From: JAFDWR01 sp038216655
GTDB lineage: Bacteria; Armatimonadota; Fimbriimonadia; Fimbriimonadales; Fimbriimonadaceae
NCBI GenBank assembly: GCA_038216655.1
Contig: JBBQPZ010000001.1
Coordinates: 392,722-456,721, forward strand
Length of the DNA stretch: 64,000 nt
Direction of reading: 5' to 3'
Shown here: positions 34,875 through 43,411 of the stretch, piece by piece
Position numbering within the stretch: position 1 is the stretch's first letter
Layout of the letters: every line of letters starts with the position of its first letter
Position numbers and translations under genes: made by a program
The notes under the pieces: model-generated
Seen by the model: the letters and a program-made list of their open reading frames with translations, nothing else
Told to the model about the DNA's origin: nothing
Databases searched by the model: none

Positions 34875-35351
34875 CTAGCGACCTAGAACGCGTTCCGGAG
34901 TCGTGCGGTTGAGCAGCAGCCAATACATCGCCACCTGCAGCACCATCTCACTGAAGTCGGAGGGATCAACCGGCTTCTGAATGAAGGAATTCGCGCCGAG
35001 CCGGTAACTCTCATCGACTTGAGAAAAGTCCTCCGATGACGTGAGAATCACGACTGGGACGTGCATGGTCGCCGCGTTCGAGCGGATGCGCTGGAGGACT
35101 TCCAAGCCGCTTAGTTTGGGGAGTTTGAGGTCGAGGATCACGACCGCGGGCATTACTGACATATCGCGACCGGCGTAGTCACCCGATCCGAAAAGGTAGT
35201 CAATGGCCTGCTGACCGTCCACCGCGATCACAACCTCGTTCATGATGTTGTTCTTGCGAAGGGCACGCAGGGTCAAACGCTCATCGTCGATGTTGTCTTC
35301 GATGAGCAAGACTAATTTGCTTTCAGAGCCTGGCGTTGAATAACTTGCCAT
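34875..35351 (-). CDS. Single-domain response regulator (Rcp1-like)
   Basis: The 158-residue protein is a receiver domain without an output domain. The acidic pocket (LLIEDNIDD), phospho-acceptor Asp74 (VVILDLKLPKLSG), Thr104 (VVILTSSED) and Lys126 (SFIQKPVDP) are all present. The subfamily with the long insertion before the Asp strand and NSFIQKPV often pairs with phytochrome-type or hybrid kinases. No kinase is encoded nearby. A start 14 codons upstream is possible, but homology begins after the chosen ATG. Confidence 0.9.
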   Translation of the reverse strand: MASYSTPGSESKLVLLIEDNIDDERLTLRALRKNNIMNEVVIAVDGQQAIDYLFGSGDYAGRDMSVMPAVVILDLKLPKLSGLEVLQRIRSNAATMHVPVVILTSSEDFSQVDESYRLGANSFIQKPVDPSDFSEMVLQVAMYWLLLNRTTPERVLGR

Positions 35352-35472
35352 ACCTACCGGTCCACTCCCCTCAAACCCCTGTGGCAGAACCACGCTTCTT
35401 CACCAGGATTATAGTCCAACACTACGTCAACCAATCAAATAGGTTCCCGCATTGCCGTGCTAACCTCTATAA

Positions 35473-36876
35473 ATGGCCGTAGCCACCTCTCACGCTGACC
35501 ACACTAAGAACGATTCACGCCGCGGGCTCGCGGGTTCCATGCCTCGGCCGATCAACGTGACCATGATCGGCGCGGGCTCATTCTTCACAAATTCGGTTCT
35601 TAAAGATGTCGTCCTAATTCCAGACAATGCCGGCGGCGAGCTACGCCTCGTAGACATCGACGGCACGCGCCTGGAGCTCACACGGAAGCTCATGCAGAAG
35701 ATCGTCGAGGAAGCGGGGCAAGCTGACCGCTGGAAGGTCCGTGCGAGCACCGATCGGACCGAACTCCTCACCGGAACCGACTACATCGTCAACGCCATCG
35801 AAGTCAGCGGGACCGAGTGCGTACGGTTCGATAACGATATCCCCCTTGAGTTCCGAGTCAGCCAGAACATCGGCGACACGATCGGGCCGGGTGGCTTGTT
35901 CAAGGGTCTCCGCACGATCCCCGTTTGGCTGGAGATCCTGAAGGACGCCGAACGTCTTTGCCCGCAGGCGATCGTGCTGAACTACACGAACCCGATGAAT
36001 ATGCTCTGTCTTGCCTCCGCGCGGGCCAGTTCCATGCAGGTCGTCGGGCTCTGCCACTCGGTTCAAGGCACTTCCGAGATGCTCGCAAAATACGCGGGGA
36101 TCGACTACGTCGACATGAAGTGGACCTGCGCCGGGATCAACCATCTCGCCTGGCTCACCGAACTTCGCGGTCCCGCCGCCGGCGGATTCGAGGATTTGTA
36201 TCCGAAGCTCAAGGCGATGGCCGCCGATCGCGAGAGCGGATTCGCTAAGGCCGAGCCGGTTCGGACCGACATGATGCTCCACTTCGGCGCGTTCATCACC
36301 GAGTCCAGTGGCCACCTCAGCGAGTACGTCCCCTACTACCGCAAGCGTAAAGATCTGCTTGATAAGTACACCGACACCGGATATCGAGGCCAAGAGAGCT
36401 TTTACGCCGACAACTGGCCGACGTGGCGTAAAGGTCAAGACGAGAAGCGCGCCAAGCTAATCTCCGGCGAAGAGGCGATCGCCTTCGACCGCTCCTGGGA
36501 GTACGGGGCTTGGATCATCGAGTCGGTCGAAAAGAACGTGCCGTTCCTCGTCCACGGCAACGTATCCAACAAGGGTGGTCTGATCGAAAACCTGCCCCAC
36601 GACGGCTGCGTCGAAGTCGCCTGCATGGTGAATCGCAACGGCATCCAGCCAACGCGGTACGGACGCCTTCCCCGCCAGATGGCCGCGGTCTGCGACTCGA
36701 ATATGAGGATGTTCGACCTGGCCGTCGAGGCAGTCCTTACGCGCTCGAAGGAGACGGCGGCGCACGCGCTCATGCTCGATCCGCTCACCAGCGCGGTCTG
36801 CTCTCCAGCGGAGATCAAGGCGATGACGAATCGCCTATTCGACGCCGAAGCGGCGTACCTGCCCGGCTACAAGTAG
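35473..36876 (+). CDS. Family 4 glycoside hydrolase, alpha-galactosidase-like
   Basis: GH4 enzymes use NAD and a divalent metal to open glycosidic bonds by a redox route in the cytoplasm. The 467-residue protein has the Rossmann start INVTMIGAGSFFTNSVLKD, the metal and substrate motifs VLNYTNPMNML, VVGLCHSVQG and CAGINHLAWL, and an SSGHLSEYVPYYRK segment. The pattern matches MelA-type alpha-galactosidases. A TAACCT box lies six bases before the first ATG, so the 23-residue N-terminal extension before MPRPINV is probably translated. It may process galactosides released by the secreted GH36-like enzyme at 10355. Confidence 0.9.
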   Translation: MAVATSHADHTKNDSRRGLAGSMPRPINVTMIGAGSFFTNSVLKDVVLIPDNAGGELRLVDIDGTRLELTRKLMQKIVEEAGQADRWKVRASTDRTELLTGTDYIVNAIEVSGTECVRFDNDIPLEFRVSQNIGDTIGPGGLFKGLRTIPVWLEILKDAERLCPQAIVLNYTNPMNMLCLASARASSMQVVGLCHSVQGTSEMLAKYAGIDYVDMKWTCAGINHLAWLTELRGPAAGGFEDLYPKLKAMAADRESGFAKAEPVRTDMMLHFGAFITESSGHLSEYVPYYRKRKDLLDKYTDTGYRGQESFYADNWPTWRKGQDEKRAKLISGEEAIAFDRSWEYGAWIIESVEKNVPFLVHGNVSNKGGLIENLPHDGCVEVACMVNRNGIQPTRYGRLPRQMAAVCDSNMRMFDLAVEAVLTRSKETAAHALMLDPLTSAVCSPAEIKAMTNRLFDAEAAYLPGYK

Positions 36877-36892
36877 CCAAGCTCTAGTAGCG

Positions 36893-37018
36893 CAAGTTTT
36901 CAAACCTGTGCGGGTCTGTCCAGTCCCTCCCCCGCCCTGGGGGGAGGCTAGGTGGGGGCGCATGCCACTAACACGGAGCCCTCCCGCAAATGCAAGGGTT
37001 GAAAACCCGCGCTACGAC
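36893..37018. repeat. Inverted TAGCGC-AGGTTTTCAACC repeat between GH4 and metX
   Basis: Arms GTAGCGCAAGTTTTCAAACC and its approximate reverse complement GGTTGAAAACCCGCGCTAC bracket a CCTCCCCCGCCCTGGGGGGAGG palindrome-like block. Related blocks recur at 57030-57115 and partly at 17722. It sits between convergent genes and could terminate both. Confidence 0.6.
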
Positions 37019-38100
37019 GGGCTGGCCAGGAATTCTCGCACCAGAGCCCCTTGCTGGGTCTCTTCGAGCAGAAAGGCATCGTGGCCGTACGGAACGTCGA
37101 TCTCGAATCTGGCGGCCCTGCAGCCCGCTTCTAGGGCCAAACGCTCAATCTCCACACTTTGATGCGTCGGGTAGATCCAGTCCGACGTGAAGCTCACGAT
37201 GAGATACTCGGTTGTCGATCCCGCAAGGGACGTGCACTCGTAGCGGTCGATCGCCTTGGTGAGATACAGCAGTGAGTTCGCGTCGAACCGCTTGGTGAAC
37301 TTGTCACCCTGATAGCTCAGGTAGCTCTCGATCTGAAACTCGGTTCCGAAGGTGAATGGAAGCAGCTCATGCCCCTGGAGACGACGACCGAACTTCGCGG
37401 TGAAGGCGGCGTCGCTCAGAAAAGAGAGGTGCCCGATCATCCGCGCGACGGAAAGCCCATCCCGGGGGGGGGCATCGGCTGGATATTCCCCGCCCCGCCA
37501 GCGTGGGTCGCGCATAACGGCTTGACGGCCAGCTTCGTTGAATCCGATCTGCATGGCCGAATGGGCGGCGGCGGTCGCGGTGAGAAACGCCTTCCGAACC
37601 CGTCCCGGGTATCGAACGGTCCACTCCAACGCTTGCATGCCCCCCATACTTCCCCCTGCGACGGCAAGTAGACCTGCGATACCAAGATGGTCCATGAGCC
37701 CAGCCTGGACATCCACCATGTCGCGCACCGTGACCTGAGGGAATCGCGTTCGGTAGGGATTGCCTTCTGCATCAAGCGAGGAAGGTCCCGTAGTGCCCTG
37801 ACAGCCTCCGAGCGAGTTGGTGCCGATCACGAAGTATCGATCGGTGTCAAACGCCATCCCTGGCCCGACCAATCGGTCCCACCACCCAACTGCGTGGCTA
37901 TCGCCGCTCAAGGCGTGACAGATGAGGATCGCGTTGTCCCGCGCAGGGCTCAGAGTGCCCCAGGTCTCGTAGGCAACGATGACCTCGTCAAGATGCCCAC
38001 CTGCCTCGCACGCCAACGCACCGACCGACGCATACTGCCGCTCGTCACCCGAGGGAGCGGTGCGCTCGTTCTCCTCAAAGAGGCCGGGGTCGATCGACAT
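37012..38100 (-). CDS. metX: Homoserine O-acetyltransferase
   Basis: MetX activates homoserine with acetyl-CoA (or succinyl-CoA in some lineages) for methionine synthesis. The 362-residue alpha/beta hydrolase has NAILICHALSGDSHA, the nucleophile Ser151 in AVAGGSMGGMQALEW, the Asp in SFTSDWIYP and the His in PYGHDAFLLE. A run of nine G (37464-37472; nine C in the coding strand) lies inside the gene at about residue 210. A TACCCT box lies seven bases before the ATG. No SAM riboswitch is visible upstream. Confidence 0.94.
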   Translation of the reverse strand: MSIDPGLFEENERTAPSGDERQYASVGALACEAGGHLDEVIVAYETWGTLSPARDNAILICHALSGDSHAVGWWDRLVGPGMAFDTDRYFVIGTNSLGGCQGTTGPSSLDAEGNPYRTRFPQVTVRDMVDVQAGLMDHLGIAGLLAVAGGSMGGMQALEWTVRYPGRVRKAFLTATAAAHSAMQIGFNEAGRQAVMRDPRWRGGEYPADAPPRDGLSVARMIGHLSFLSDAAFTAKFGRRLQGHELLPFTFGTEFQIESYLSYQGDKFTKRFDANSLLYLTKAIDRYECTSLAGSTTEYLIVSFTSDWIYPTHQSVEIERLALEAGCRAARFEIDVPYGHDAFLLEETQQGALVREFLASPS

Positions 38101-38116
38101 GCGCTTGAGGGTACCT

Positions 38117-38226
38117 CTGAGTCTGAGTCTGGATCTGAGTTGGAGCTGGACGAAGTGGATACGACCTATACGTCCAATGAGACATATCGTAACTCGGCCT
38201 CGGACCGAGACTCAGACTCAGACTCT
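38117..38226. repeat. CTGAGT/GACTCA hexamer arrays in inverted orientation
   Basis: CTGAGT-type units at 38117-38145 face GACTCA-type units at 38207-38226, with about 60 bases between them, upstream of metX. The two arrays are complementary and can form a long stem. A similar GACTCA array occurs at 57380-57411. Confidence 0.65.
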
Positions 38227-38248
38227 CCTTACCCCCTTACGCCGAGTG

Positions 38249-38280
38249 AGCCCGCCGCGTATACACGCAGCGGGCCCGAA
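38249..38280 (-). terminator. Hairpin after the PEP-CTERM gene
   Basis: GCCCGCCGCGT pairs with ACGCAGCGGGC (one mismatch) around ATAC, about 12 bases beyond the stop of the PEP-CTERM gene. There is no T-tract, so termination efficiency is uncertain. Confidence 0.5.
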
Positions 38281-38291
38281 GTGATGAGGAT

Positions 38292-38918
38292 TTAGACTCG
38301 AACGTTGCGGCGACGTCGGACCAGACCGAGCGCGCCGAGGCCGAGGACGGCCATGGAGGCAGGTTCCGGAACCGCGGCAGACGACGTGAAGGACGCCGTG
38401 TAGCTCGTGGCGTTACCCACGGTGTTGTCGTTGGCGAGGGCGAACGCAAACTTCTGCTGTGTCATCCCACCCGGAACGTTGGTGCCGGTGAACGTTACGT
38501 TGTTGCCGAGCAGCGTGCTGCCGCCAATCGCGAACGGGTTGAACGTCGCGGAGTCGAACTGAACACGGAAGACGTTGGTGTTCGCAGCGTTCGTGAACTG
38601 CACGAACGCAGGTCCGCCGCCGACCGCCGTCGCGACGCCGGCCGCGCTGATGTTCAGGGCGGACATCGTGAACTTGGCGTTCGCGATGCTGCCGGCACCG
38701 GTGAAGCCCGGCGTCTGAAGGGTGAGGCCCGTGCTGCTCCAGCCACCGGTCATCGTACCGGTGAAGCCGGCTCCCGTGGACAGGAAGTTGAACATGGGGG
38801 TCGCGCCGCTCGGTGAAGGGTCGGCAAAGGTGGCGATGGTCTGGGTCGCAGACGCAGCGGTCACCACGACGAGGGAGGCCGAAATGAGGCCAAAAATTCG
38901 TGTCGGGTTATAAGTCAA
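38292..38918 (-). CDS. Secreted PEP-CTERM-anchored protein
   Basis: The 208-residue protein has an N-terminal signal (RIFGLISASLVVVTAASA). Its mature part is Thr/Gly/Asn-rich and beta-like. The tail is a textbook PEP-CTERM sorting signal: VPEPASM, a hydrophobic AVLGLGALGLV helix and RRRRNVRV. Such proteins are cleaved by an exosortase (EpsH/XrtA type) and released or attached to the surface with exopolysaccharide; no exosortase is in this window. AAGGAGA lies upstream of the ATG. The passenger domain has no recognised function. Confidence 0.9.
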   Translation of the reverse strand: MTYNPTRIFGLISASLVVVTAASATQTIATFADPSPSGATPMFNFLSTGAGFTGTMTGGWSSTGLTLQTPGFTGAGSIANAKFTMSALNISAAGVATAVGGGPAFVQFTNAANTNVFRVQFDSATFNPFAIGGSTLLGNNVTFTGTNVPGGMTQQKFAFALANDNTVGNATSYTASFTSSAAVPEPASMAVLGLGALGLVRRRRNVRV

Positions 38919-38998
38919 AACTATCTCTCCTTAGTGCTGGTACCCGCAATACAGGCCCCGCCGAGGAGAGTTAGACAAGGTGTGTGCCGATCGACCCG

Positions 38999-40219
38999 CT
39001 ATTCTCGCCGGTATGAAGGGCGATTCGGCTGACCCCGAACGCCCGTGGTCGGGGGGCGCTCGGCGGCACCGGCGGCAGGCGGGCTGGTTGGAGACTGGGG
39101 AGGCTTCGCAGGACTTCCCGGACCATCGGCTGGCGGTTCCGGCGGCCGACGACCGCTCAATGCGACGAGGCGATCGAACTCGCCGGGGTCCTTAGAACGG
39201 AGGCGCGCCTCGTCCTGAGTAACAATTCCCTTCTCAACCAGCGTCGAGAGAGACTGATCCAAGGTCTGCATCTTCGCTCGCGCTCCGGTCTGGACAAGCG
39301 AGGAAATCTGATAGCTCTTGTTCTCGCGAATCAGGTTGCGAACGGCTCCCGTCGCATTCAAAACTTCGTATGCTGCAACTCGCCCGCGACCGTCGGAGCG
39401 CCGGACCAGGGTCTGCGAAACCACTCCGACGAGGTTCACCGATAGCTGCATACGAATCTGCTGCTGCGAGTGGACCGGGAACACGTCGATGATTCGGTCG
39501 ACCGTTTGGACCGAGTCGACGGTGTGCAGGGTGGCAAAGACCAAGTGTCCCGTTTCAGCGGCGGTTATAGCCAGGTGGATCGTATCGAGATCGCGCATTT
39601 CGCCGACGAGAATCACGTCGGGATCCTGGCGCAGGACGTACTTCAGCGCATTCCCAAAGGAAAGCGTGTCCACATCCAATTCGCGCTGATTGATCAGCGC
39701 CATAAAGTCGCCGTGCACAAATTCAGTGGGGTCCTCGACCGTCATGATGTGGACGGGCTGCGTACGGTTGATCCGATCAATCATCGCCGCTAACGTCGTG
39801 GACTTACCGGAACCCGCCGGGCCGGTGACCAGCACCAAACCGCGTGGACGTTCGATGAAGTCGTAGCAGGCTGCGGGCAGTTGCAGGTCCTCCATCGTCG
39901 AGATGTCGTACGGGATCACGCGGAAGGCGGCCTGAAGGTGATTTCTCTGAAAGTATGCGTTCCCACGGAACCGAGCGATCCCTTCGATTTCCATGGAGAA
40001 GTCGAGTTCCATACCCTCGATCAGTCGCTTACGCTGCTCCGGTTGGAGCAGTTCGAACAGGGCGTCACGAAATTCGTCGTCGGTGTAATGCGGAGCCTCC
40101 TGCAGGTGAATCAGATCACCGTGGACGCGGACGTAGACGCAACCGGTATCGGTCTTAAAGTGAAGGTCCGAACCCAGCATGTCCACGCATTGGCGGAGGT
40201 ATTCGCTAAGTGCCCGCAT
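38999..40219 (-). CDS. PilT-type pilus retraction ATPase, third of a tandem set
   Basis: The 406-residue ATPase has a PAS-like N-terminal domain (MLGSDLHFKTDTGCVYVRVHG), Walker A VTGPAGSGKSTT, an Asp box (IMTVEDPTEFVH), Walker B (DPDVILVGEMRDLDT) and the His box (HLVFATLHTVDSVQ). These are the PilT/PilU hallmarks for hexameric retraction motors of type IV pili. It differs from its neighbours in a Pro-rich C-terminal tail of about 45 residues (PPEPPADGPGSPAKPPQSP). Its start overlaps the end of the middle pilT gene by 14 bases. Confidence 0.93.
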   Translation of the reverse strand: MRALSEYLRQCVDMLGSDLHFKTDTGCVYVRVHGDLIHLQEAPHYTDDEFRDALFELLQPEQRKRLIEGMELDFSMEIEGIARFRGNAYFQRNHLQAAFRVIPYDISTMEDLQLPAACYDFIERPRGLVLVTGPAGSGKSTTLAAMIDRINRTQPVHIMTVEDPTEFVHGDFMALINQRELDVDTLSFGNALKYVLRQDPDVILVGEMRDLDTIHLAITAAETGHLVFATLHTVDSVQTVDRIIDVFPVHSQQQIRMQLSVNLVGVVSQTLVRRSDGRGRVAAYEVLNATGAVRNLIRENKSYQISSLVQTGARAKMQTLDQSLSTLVEKGIVTQDEARLRSKDPGEFDRLVALSGRRPPEPPADGPGSPAKPPQSPTSPPAAGAAERPPTTGVRGQPNRPSYRRE

Positions 40220-41300
40220 GTGACACCTCGGCGATTCCGTGCATCGATGCGCTGTGTCGGAAATCTTGGATATTCGAGCACTTGGCCAAGGCGTGCTCGT
40301 AGTCGATCTTCCCTTCCTTGATAAGCCGAAGCAGGCTTCCGTTCAGGGTCTGCATGCCGAGGTCGCCGCCCGTTTGAATGTCCTGCGGAACCTGATGAGT
40401 CTTGCCGTTGCGGATCAGTGTGCGGATGGCTGGCGTTGCCACCATGACCTCGAAAGCGGCAACGCGCCCCTTTCCGTCCATAGTCGGCAACAAGGTCTGA
40501 GAGACAACCGCCTGGAGCGTAACGCTCAACTGAGTGCGGATCTGCGCCTGCTGCTCCGGGGCGAAGACGTCGACGATTCGGTCGATGGTCTGAGCGGCAT
40601 CAACCGTGTGTAGTGTGGAAAGGACAAGGTGACCGGTCTCGGCCGCGGTAATCGCCAACTGGATCGTCTCGAGATCGCGCATCTCACCGACGAGGATGAC
40701 GTCGGGATTCTGCCGCATGACGTGCTTGAGCGCGTCCGCAAAGCTGTGGGTGTCGGTGGCAAGTTCTCGCTGGTTGATGATCGAGATGTTGTCGGAGTGC
40801 ACATATTCTATCGGGTCCTCGATCGTCATGATGTGCGCCCGCTTGTTCGCGTTGATGTGGTGAATCATCGCGGCAAGCGAGGTCGACTTGCCTGATCCCG
40901 TCGGTCCGGTCACAAGGATCAGACCGCGGGGGAGCATGGCAAGGCCCTTGCAAACCTTCGGCATTTGAAGGTCGTCGATTGTCCGAATCTTAAATGGAAT
41001 GACCCGAAAGACGGCCCCGAGGTGGTGGCGTTGCCAGAACATGTTCACGCGGAAGCGAGCTAGCCCTTCGACATAGTAGGAGAGGTCAACTTCCTTGAAG
41101 GAGTTCAGACGCTCGCGCCGTTCCTCGTTAAGGATGCCCATCAGAAGCTCGGTGTGCGCTTCGGGGGAGAATGCCGGAAAGTCGGCACGCACCAGCTCAC
41201 CCCTGATCCGCATGATCGGAGGCTGGCCAGCTTTCAGGTGCAGGTCACTGGCGTCTCTCGACACCAGATCCCGCAACAAGGTATCGAGAGACGCACTCAT
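40206..41300 (-). CDS. pilT: PilT-type pilus retraction ATPase, second of a tandem set
   Basis: The 364-residue ATPase is the most canonical of the three. It has DLHLKAGQPPIMRIRGELV, Walker A VTGPTGSGKSTS, an Asp box (IMTIEDPIEYVH), Walker B (NPDVILVGEMRDLET) and the His box (HLVLSTLHTVDAAQTIDRI). The C-terminal TLLPTMDGKGRVAAFEVM and QTLNGSLLRL segments are as in PilT. It powers pilus retraction at the inner membrane. It follows the first copy after only eight bases. Confidence 0.94.
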   Translation of the reverse strand: MSASLDTLLRDLVSRDASDLHLKAGQPPIMRIRGELVRADFPAFSPEAHTELLMGILNEERRERLNSFKEVDLSYYVEGLARFRVNMFWQRHHLGAVFRVIPFKIRTIDDLQMPKVCKGLAMLPRGLILVTGPTGSGKSTSLAAMIHHINANKRAHIMTIEDPIEYVHSDNISIINQRELATDTHSFADALKHVMRQNPDVILVGEMRDLETIQLAITAAETGHLVLSTLHTVDAAQTIDRIVDVFAPEQQAQIRTQLSVTLQAVVSQTLLPTMDGKGRVAAFEVMVATPAIRTLIRNGKTHQVPQDIQTGGDLGMQTLNGSLLRLIKEGKIDYEHALAKCSNIQDFRHSASMHGIAEVSHAGT

Positions 41301-41308
41301 CTTCGTGA

Positions 41309-42388
41309 CTACCGGCGAAGCATCTGCTTCAACTCGGAAGTGATACCGGCGTAGTTCAACGCCGTCTGCTCCGTAATGATGCCCGCCTTGGCGTACTTCA
41401 ATAGGCTCTGATTCATGGTTTGCATGCCCCAGTGCTCGCCGTCGTTCATAACCTGGTAAAGGTCGCTGAAGTGGCCGTCTTCGATCATCTTCGTCACCGT
41501 CGGCGAACAGATCAGAATTTCATTGGCAACGACACGACCCTGTCCGTCGGCTCGCGGAACGAGCTTCTGAGCGATAACCGCGCGAAGCGAACCCGCCAGT
41601 CGTTGGCAAAGGAAGTTCTTCTCATGCGGCGGGAACATGTTCACGATGCGATCCATCGTCTCGTAAGCGCTGGCGGTGTGAACGGTCGAAAAGACCAAGT
41701 GACCGGTTTCGCCGGCTTGCATCGCGACATTCATCGTCGTGGTGTCGCGCATCTCACCGATGAGAATGACGTCGGGCGCTTCTCGCACGACGGCGCGGAG
41801 CGCGGGGTCAAATCCATCGGTGTCGATGTGGACTTCGCGTTGGCTGAGATACGCTTTCTTGTCTTTGTGGACAAACTCAAGCGGGTCCTCGACGGTGACG
41901 ATGTGGCATGGGCGATTCTCGTTGATGATGTCGATCAGCGCCGCAAGTGAAGTGGTCTTTCCCGAACCCGTAGGTCCCGTTACCAGGATCAGGCCCTGGC
42001 GGTGCTTGGCGACTTCCTTGAGAACCGGCGGAAGCCCGAGTTCATCTGTCGTGAGAATTTTGAGCGGGATGATTCGGCAAACAATGGCGAACGAGCCGCG
42101 CTGCATGTAGATGTTAGCGCGAACACGGCAGAGTTCACCGACCTCAAACGCGAGGTCCATCTCCATCGTCTCTTCAAACCTCTTGAGTTGCTTCTCGGTC
42201 ATCAACTCGCTGATCAACCGCTCGGCGTCCTTTGCGGTCAGGACCGGGAAGTCGCCGGGGCATGGTTTGACGATGCTGTGCTGACGGATGGTCGGAGGGG
42301 CGTCGGCCTTGATGAACACGTCGGACGCGCGCTCGTGGAAGCCGATTTCAATGAGTTCCGGAATATGGATGGAATTTGCTTCTCGCAT
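41309..42388 (-). CDS. PilT-type pilus retraction ATPase, first of a tandem set
   Basis: The 359-residue ATPase shares the PilT plan: Walker A VTGPTGSGKTTS, an Asp box (IVTVEDPLEFVH), Walker B (APDVILIGEMRDTTT) and the His box (HLVFSTVHTASAYETMDRI). Its N-terminal domain (ASDVFIKADAPPTIRQHSIV) and the degenerate ending are closer to PilU-type paralogues, which assist PilT. It is 20 bases downstream of the membrane protein gene at 42409, so all four genes probably form one transcript. Confidence 0.93.
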   Translation of the reverse strand: MREANSIHIPELIEIGFHERASDVFIKADAPPTIRQHSIVKPCPGDFPVLTAKDAERLISELMTEKQLKRFEETMEMDLAFEVGELCRVRANIYMQRGSFAIVCRIIPLKILTTDELGLPPVLKEVAKHRQGLILVTGPTGSGKTTSLAALIDIINENRPCHIVTVEDPLEFVHKDKKAYLSQREVHIDTDGFDPALRAVVREAPDVILIGEMRDTTTMNVAMQAGETGHLVFSTVHTASAYETMDRIVNMFPPHEKNFLCQRLAGSLRAVIAQKLVPRADGQGRVVANEILICSPTVTKMIEDGHFSDLYQVMNDGEHWGMQTMNQSLLKYAKAGIITEQTALNYAGITSELKQMLRR

Positions 42389-42408
42389 GAACGGATCTAC
42401 CTATGCCC

Positions 42409-43137
42409 TTATTGAGGGGCGGAATGAGACGGGCGGAGGAGGAAAGAGTATACCAACGCGCCCACTGCAATCGCGCCTACGATTACCAGGCCGTAAAGCG
42501 TCCAATCAACGCTGGGCTTTGGAACGGGAACCGGCTTCTCCGGTAGCCGCTCCCCGCTCCATGACGGGATGAAGATCTGATCCGGTTCGGTGGATTTCAC
42601 GAGGATTCGATATTCGATTCCTTTCGGTGTGTTGATCCTGATCCCCTGTACTTCTACGTATTCGCTCTTGAAACTTCGCACCGTCCTTTCGTCAGCGCCC
42701 TCCCCTTCGAGGAGCACCGACATGCCTTTGACGGTGAACTTGCCGTGCTCGCCCGCGAACGCCTGCACCAACGCCTGGAGATTCACCTTGCCATTGACGT
42801 GATCGAGGAGGCCGTTGATCCCGAACGAGCACGTGAGAAAGCTGATCGGGCCGGCCGCGACGGCGATTTGCCGTAGCTCGACCTTAAATCCACGTGCTCC
42901 GACGCCGAGGCGTCGGCTGAGGTCGCCGATTTGCGCGCGCAGCAACTCCGCCGGATAGCCGGCTTGCTCCAACGAAATTTCTACCAGATCAGCGCCCGTA
43001 TTGTGCTTGGTGATCTTGACGATGACCTGCGGGCTCACGCTGTCAAACAACGTGGTCGTAGGCGATGGAGACTGAGCAAGCCCCCGCCCTACGACACTCC
43101 ACAGAACGAGAAAGAGGGCCCCTAAAGAGCGATTCAT
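42409..43137 (-). CDS. Unknown single-pass membrane protein leading the pilT operon
   Basis: The 242-residue product has a signal peptide (LGALFLVLWSVVGRGLAQ), an extracytoplasmic domain of about 180 residues with alternating strands and helices (VIVKITKHNTGADLVEISLEQ, GARGFKVELRQIAVA, EYVEVQGIRINTPKGIEYRIL), a Pro-rich linker and one C-terminal membrane helix (LYGLVIVGAIAVGALVYSFLL). It therefore exposes a domain on the outer face and a short tail to the cytoplasm. No family is recognised. The operon context suggests a role with pilus retraction. The ATG at 43137 is preferred to an upstream one because the signal peptide starts there. Confidence 0.6.
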   Translation of the reverse strand: MNRSLGALFLVLWSVVGRGLAQSPSPTTTLFDSVSPQVIVKITKHNTGADLVEISLEQAGYPAELLRAQIGDLSRRLGVGARGFKVELRQIAVAAGPISFLTCSFGINGLLDHVNGKVNLQALVQAFAGEHGKFTVKGMSVLLEGEGADERTVRSFKSEYVEVQGIRINTPKGIEYRILVKSTEPDQIFIPSWSGERLPEKPVPVPKPSVDWTLYGLVIVGAIAVGALVYSFLLRPSHSAPQ

Positions 43138-43355
43138 CCCTTTCAATCTACCAGCGACTGGGCGAATACACAAAATGGGGAACCTTTCTCGACTCGCGAC
43201 GCGTCGAAGCGATTAATTCGTGGAATGAGCCTATGTGAAGGCATTTCGAGATTCTTCGGTCGAAAACGCTAAAGATCTGATGAAATATGCCCAATGCTCA
43301 CCACAGAATCGAACGATCTTGGCACTTAACTCGTAAACACGAGACGGAATCCTGT

Positions 43356-43404
43356 CATAATGCCGGGTCCAATGGATTGGAGAAGCCAAGAGATTGATAA
43401 ATGA
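43356..43404 (+). promoter_or_regulatory. CATAAT box and ten-codon upstream reading frame of greA
   Basis: CATAAT at 43356-43361 is followed ten bases later by an ATG (43372). That ATG opens a frame encoding MDWRSQEIDK and ends at TGA 43402-43404, seven bases before the greA ATG. The stop codon overlaps the GAGG ribosome site of greA, so translation of the leader could couple to greA. Confidence 0.45.
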
Positions 43405-43411
43405 GGCGCAT

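Noticed and set aside
38101..38290. SAM riboswitch upstream of metX
   Set aside because: The leader is filled with hexamer arrays and lacks conserved SAM riboswitch segments, and a -10-like box sits seven bases before the ATG.
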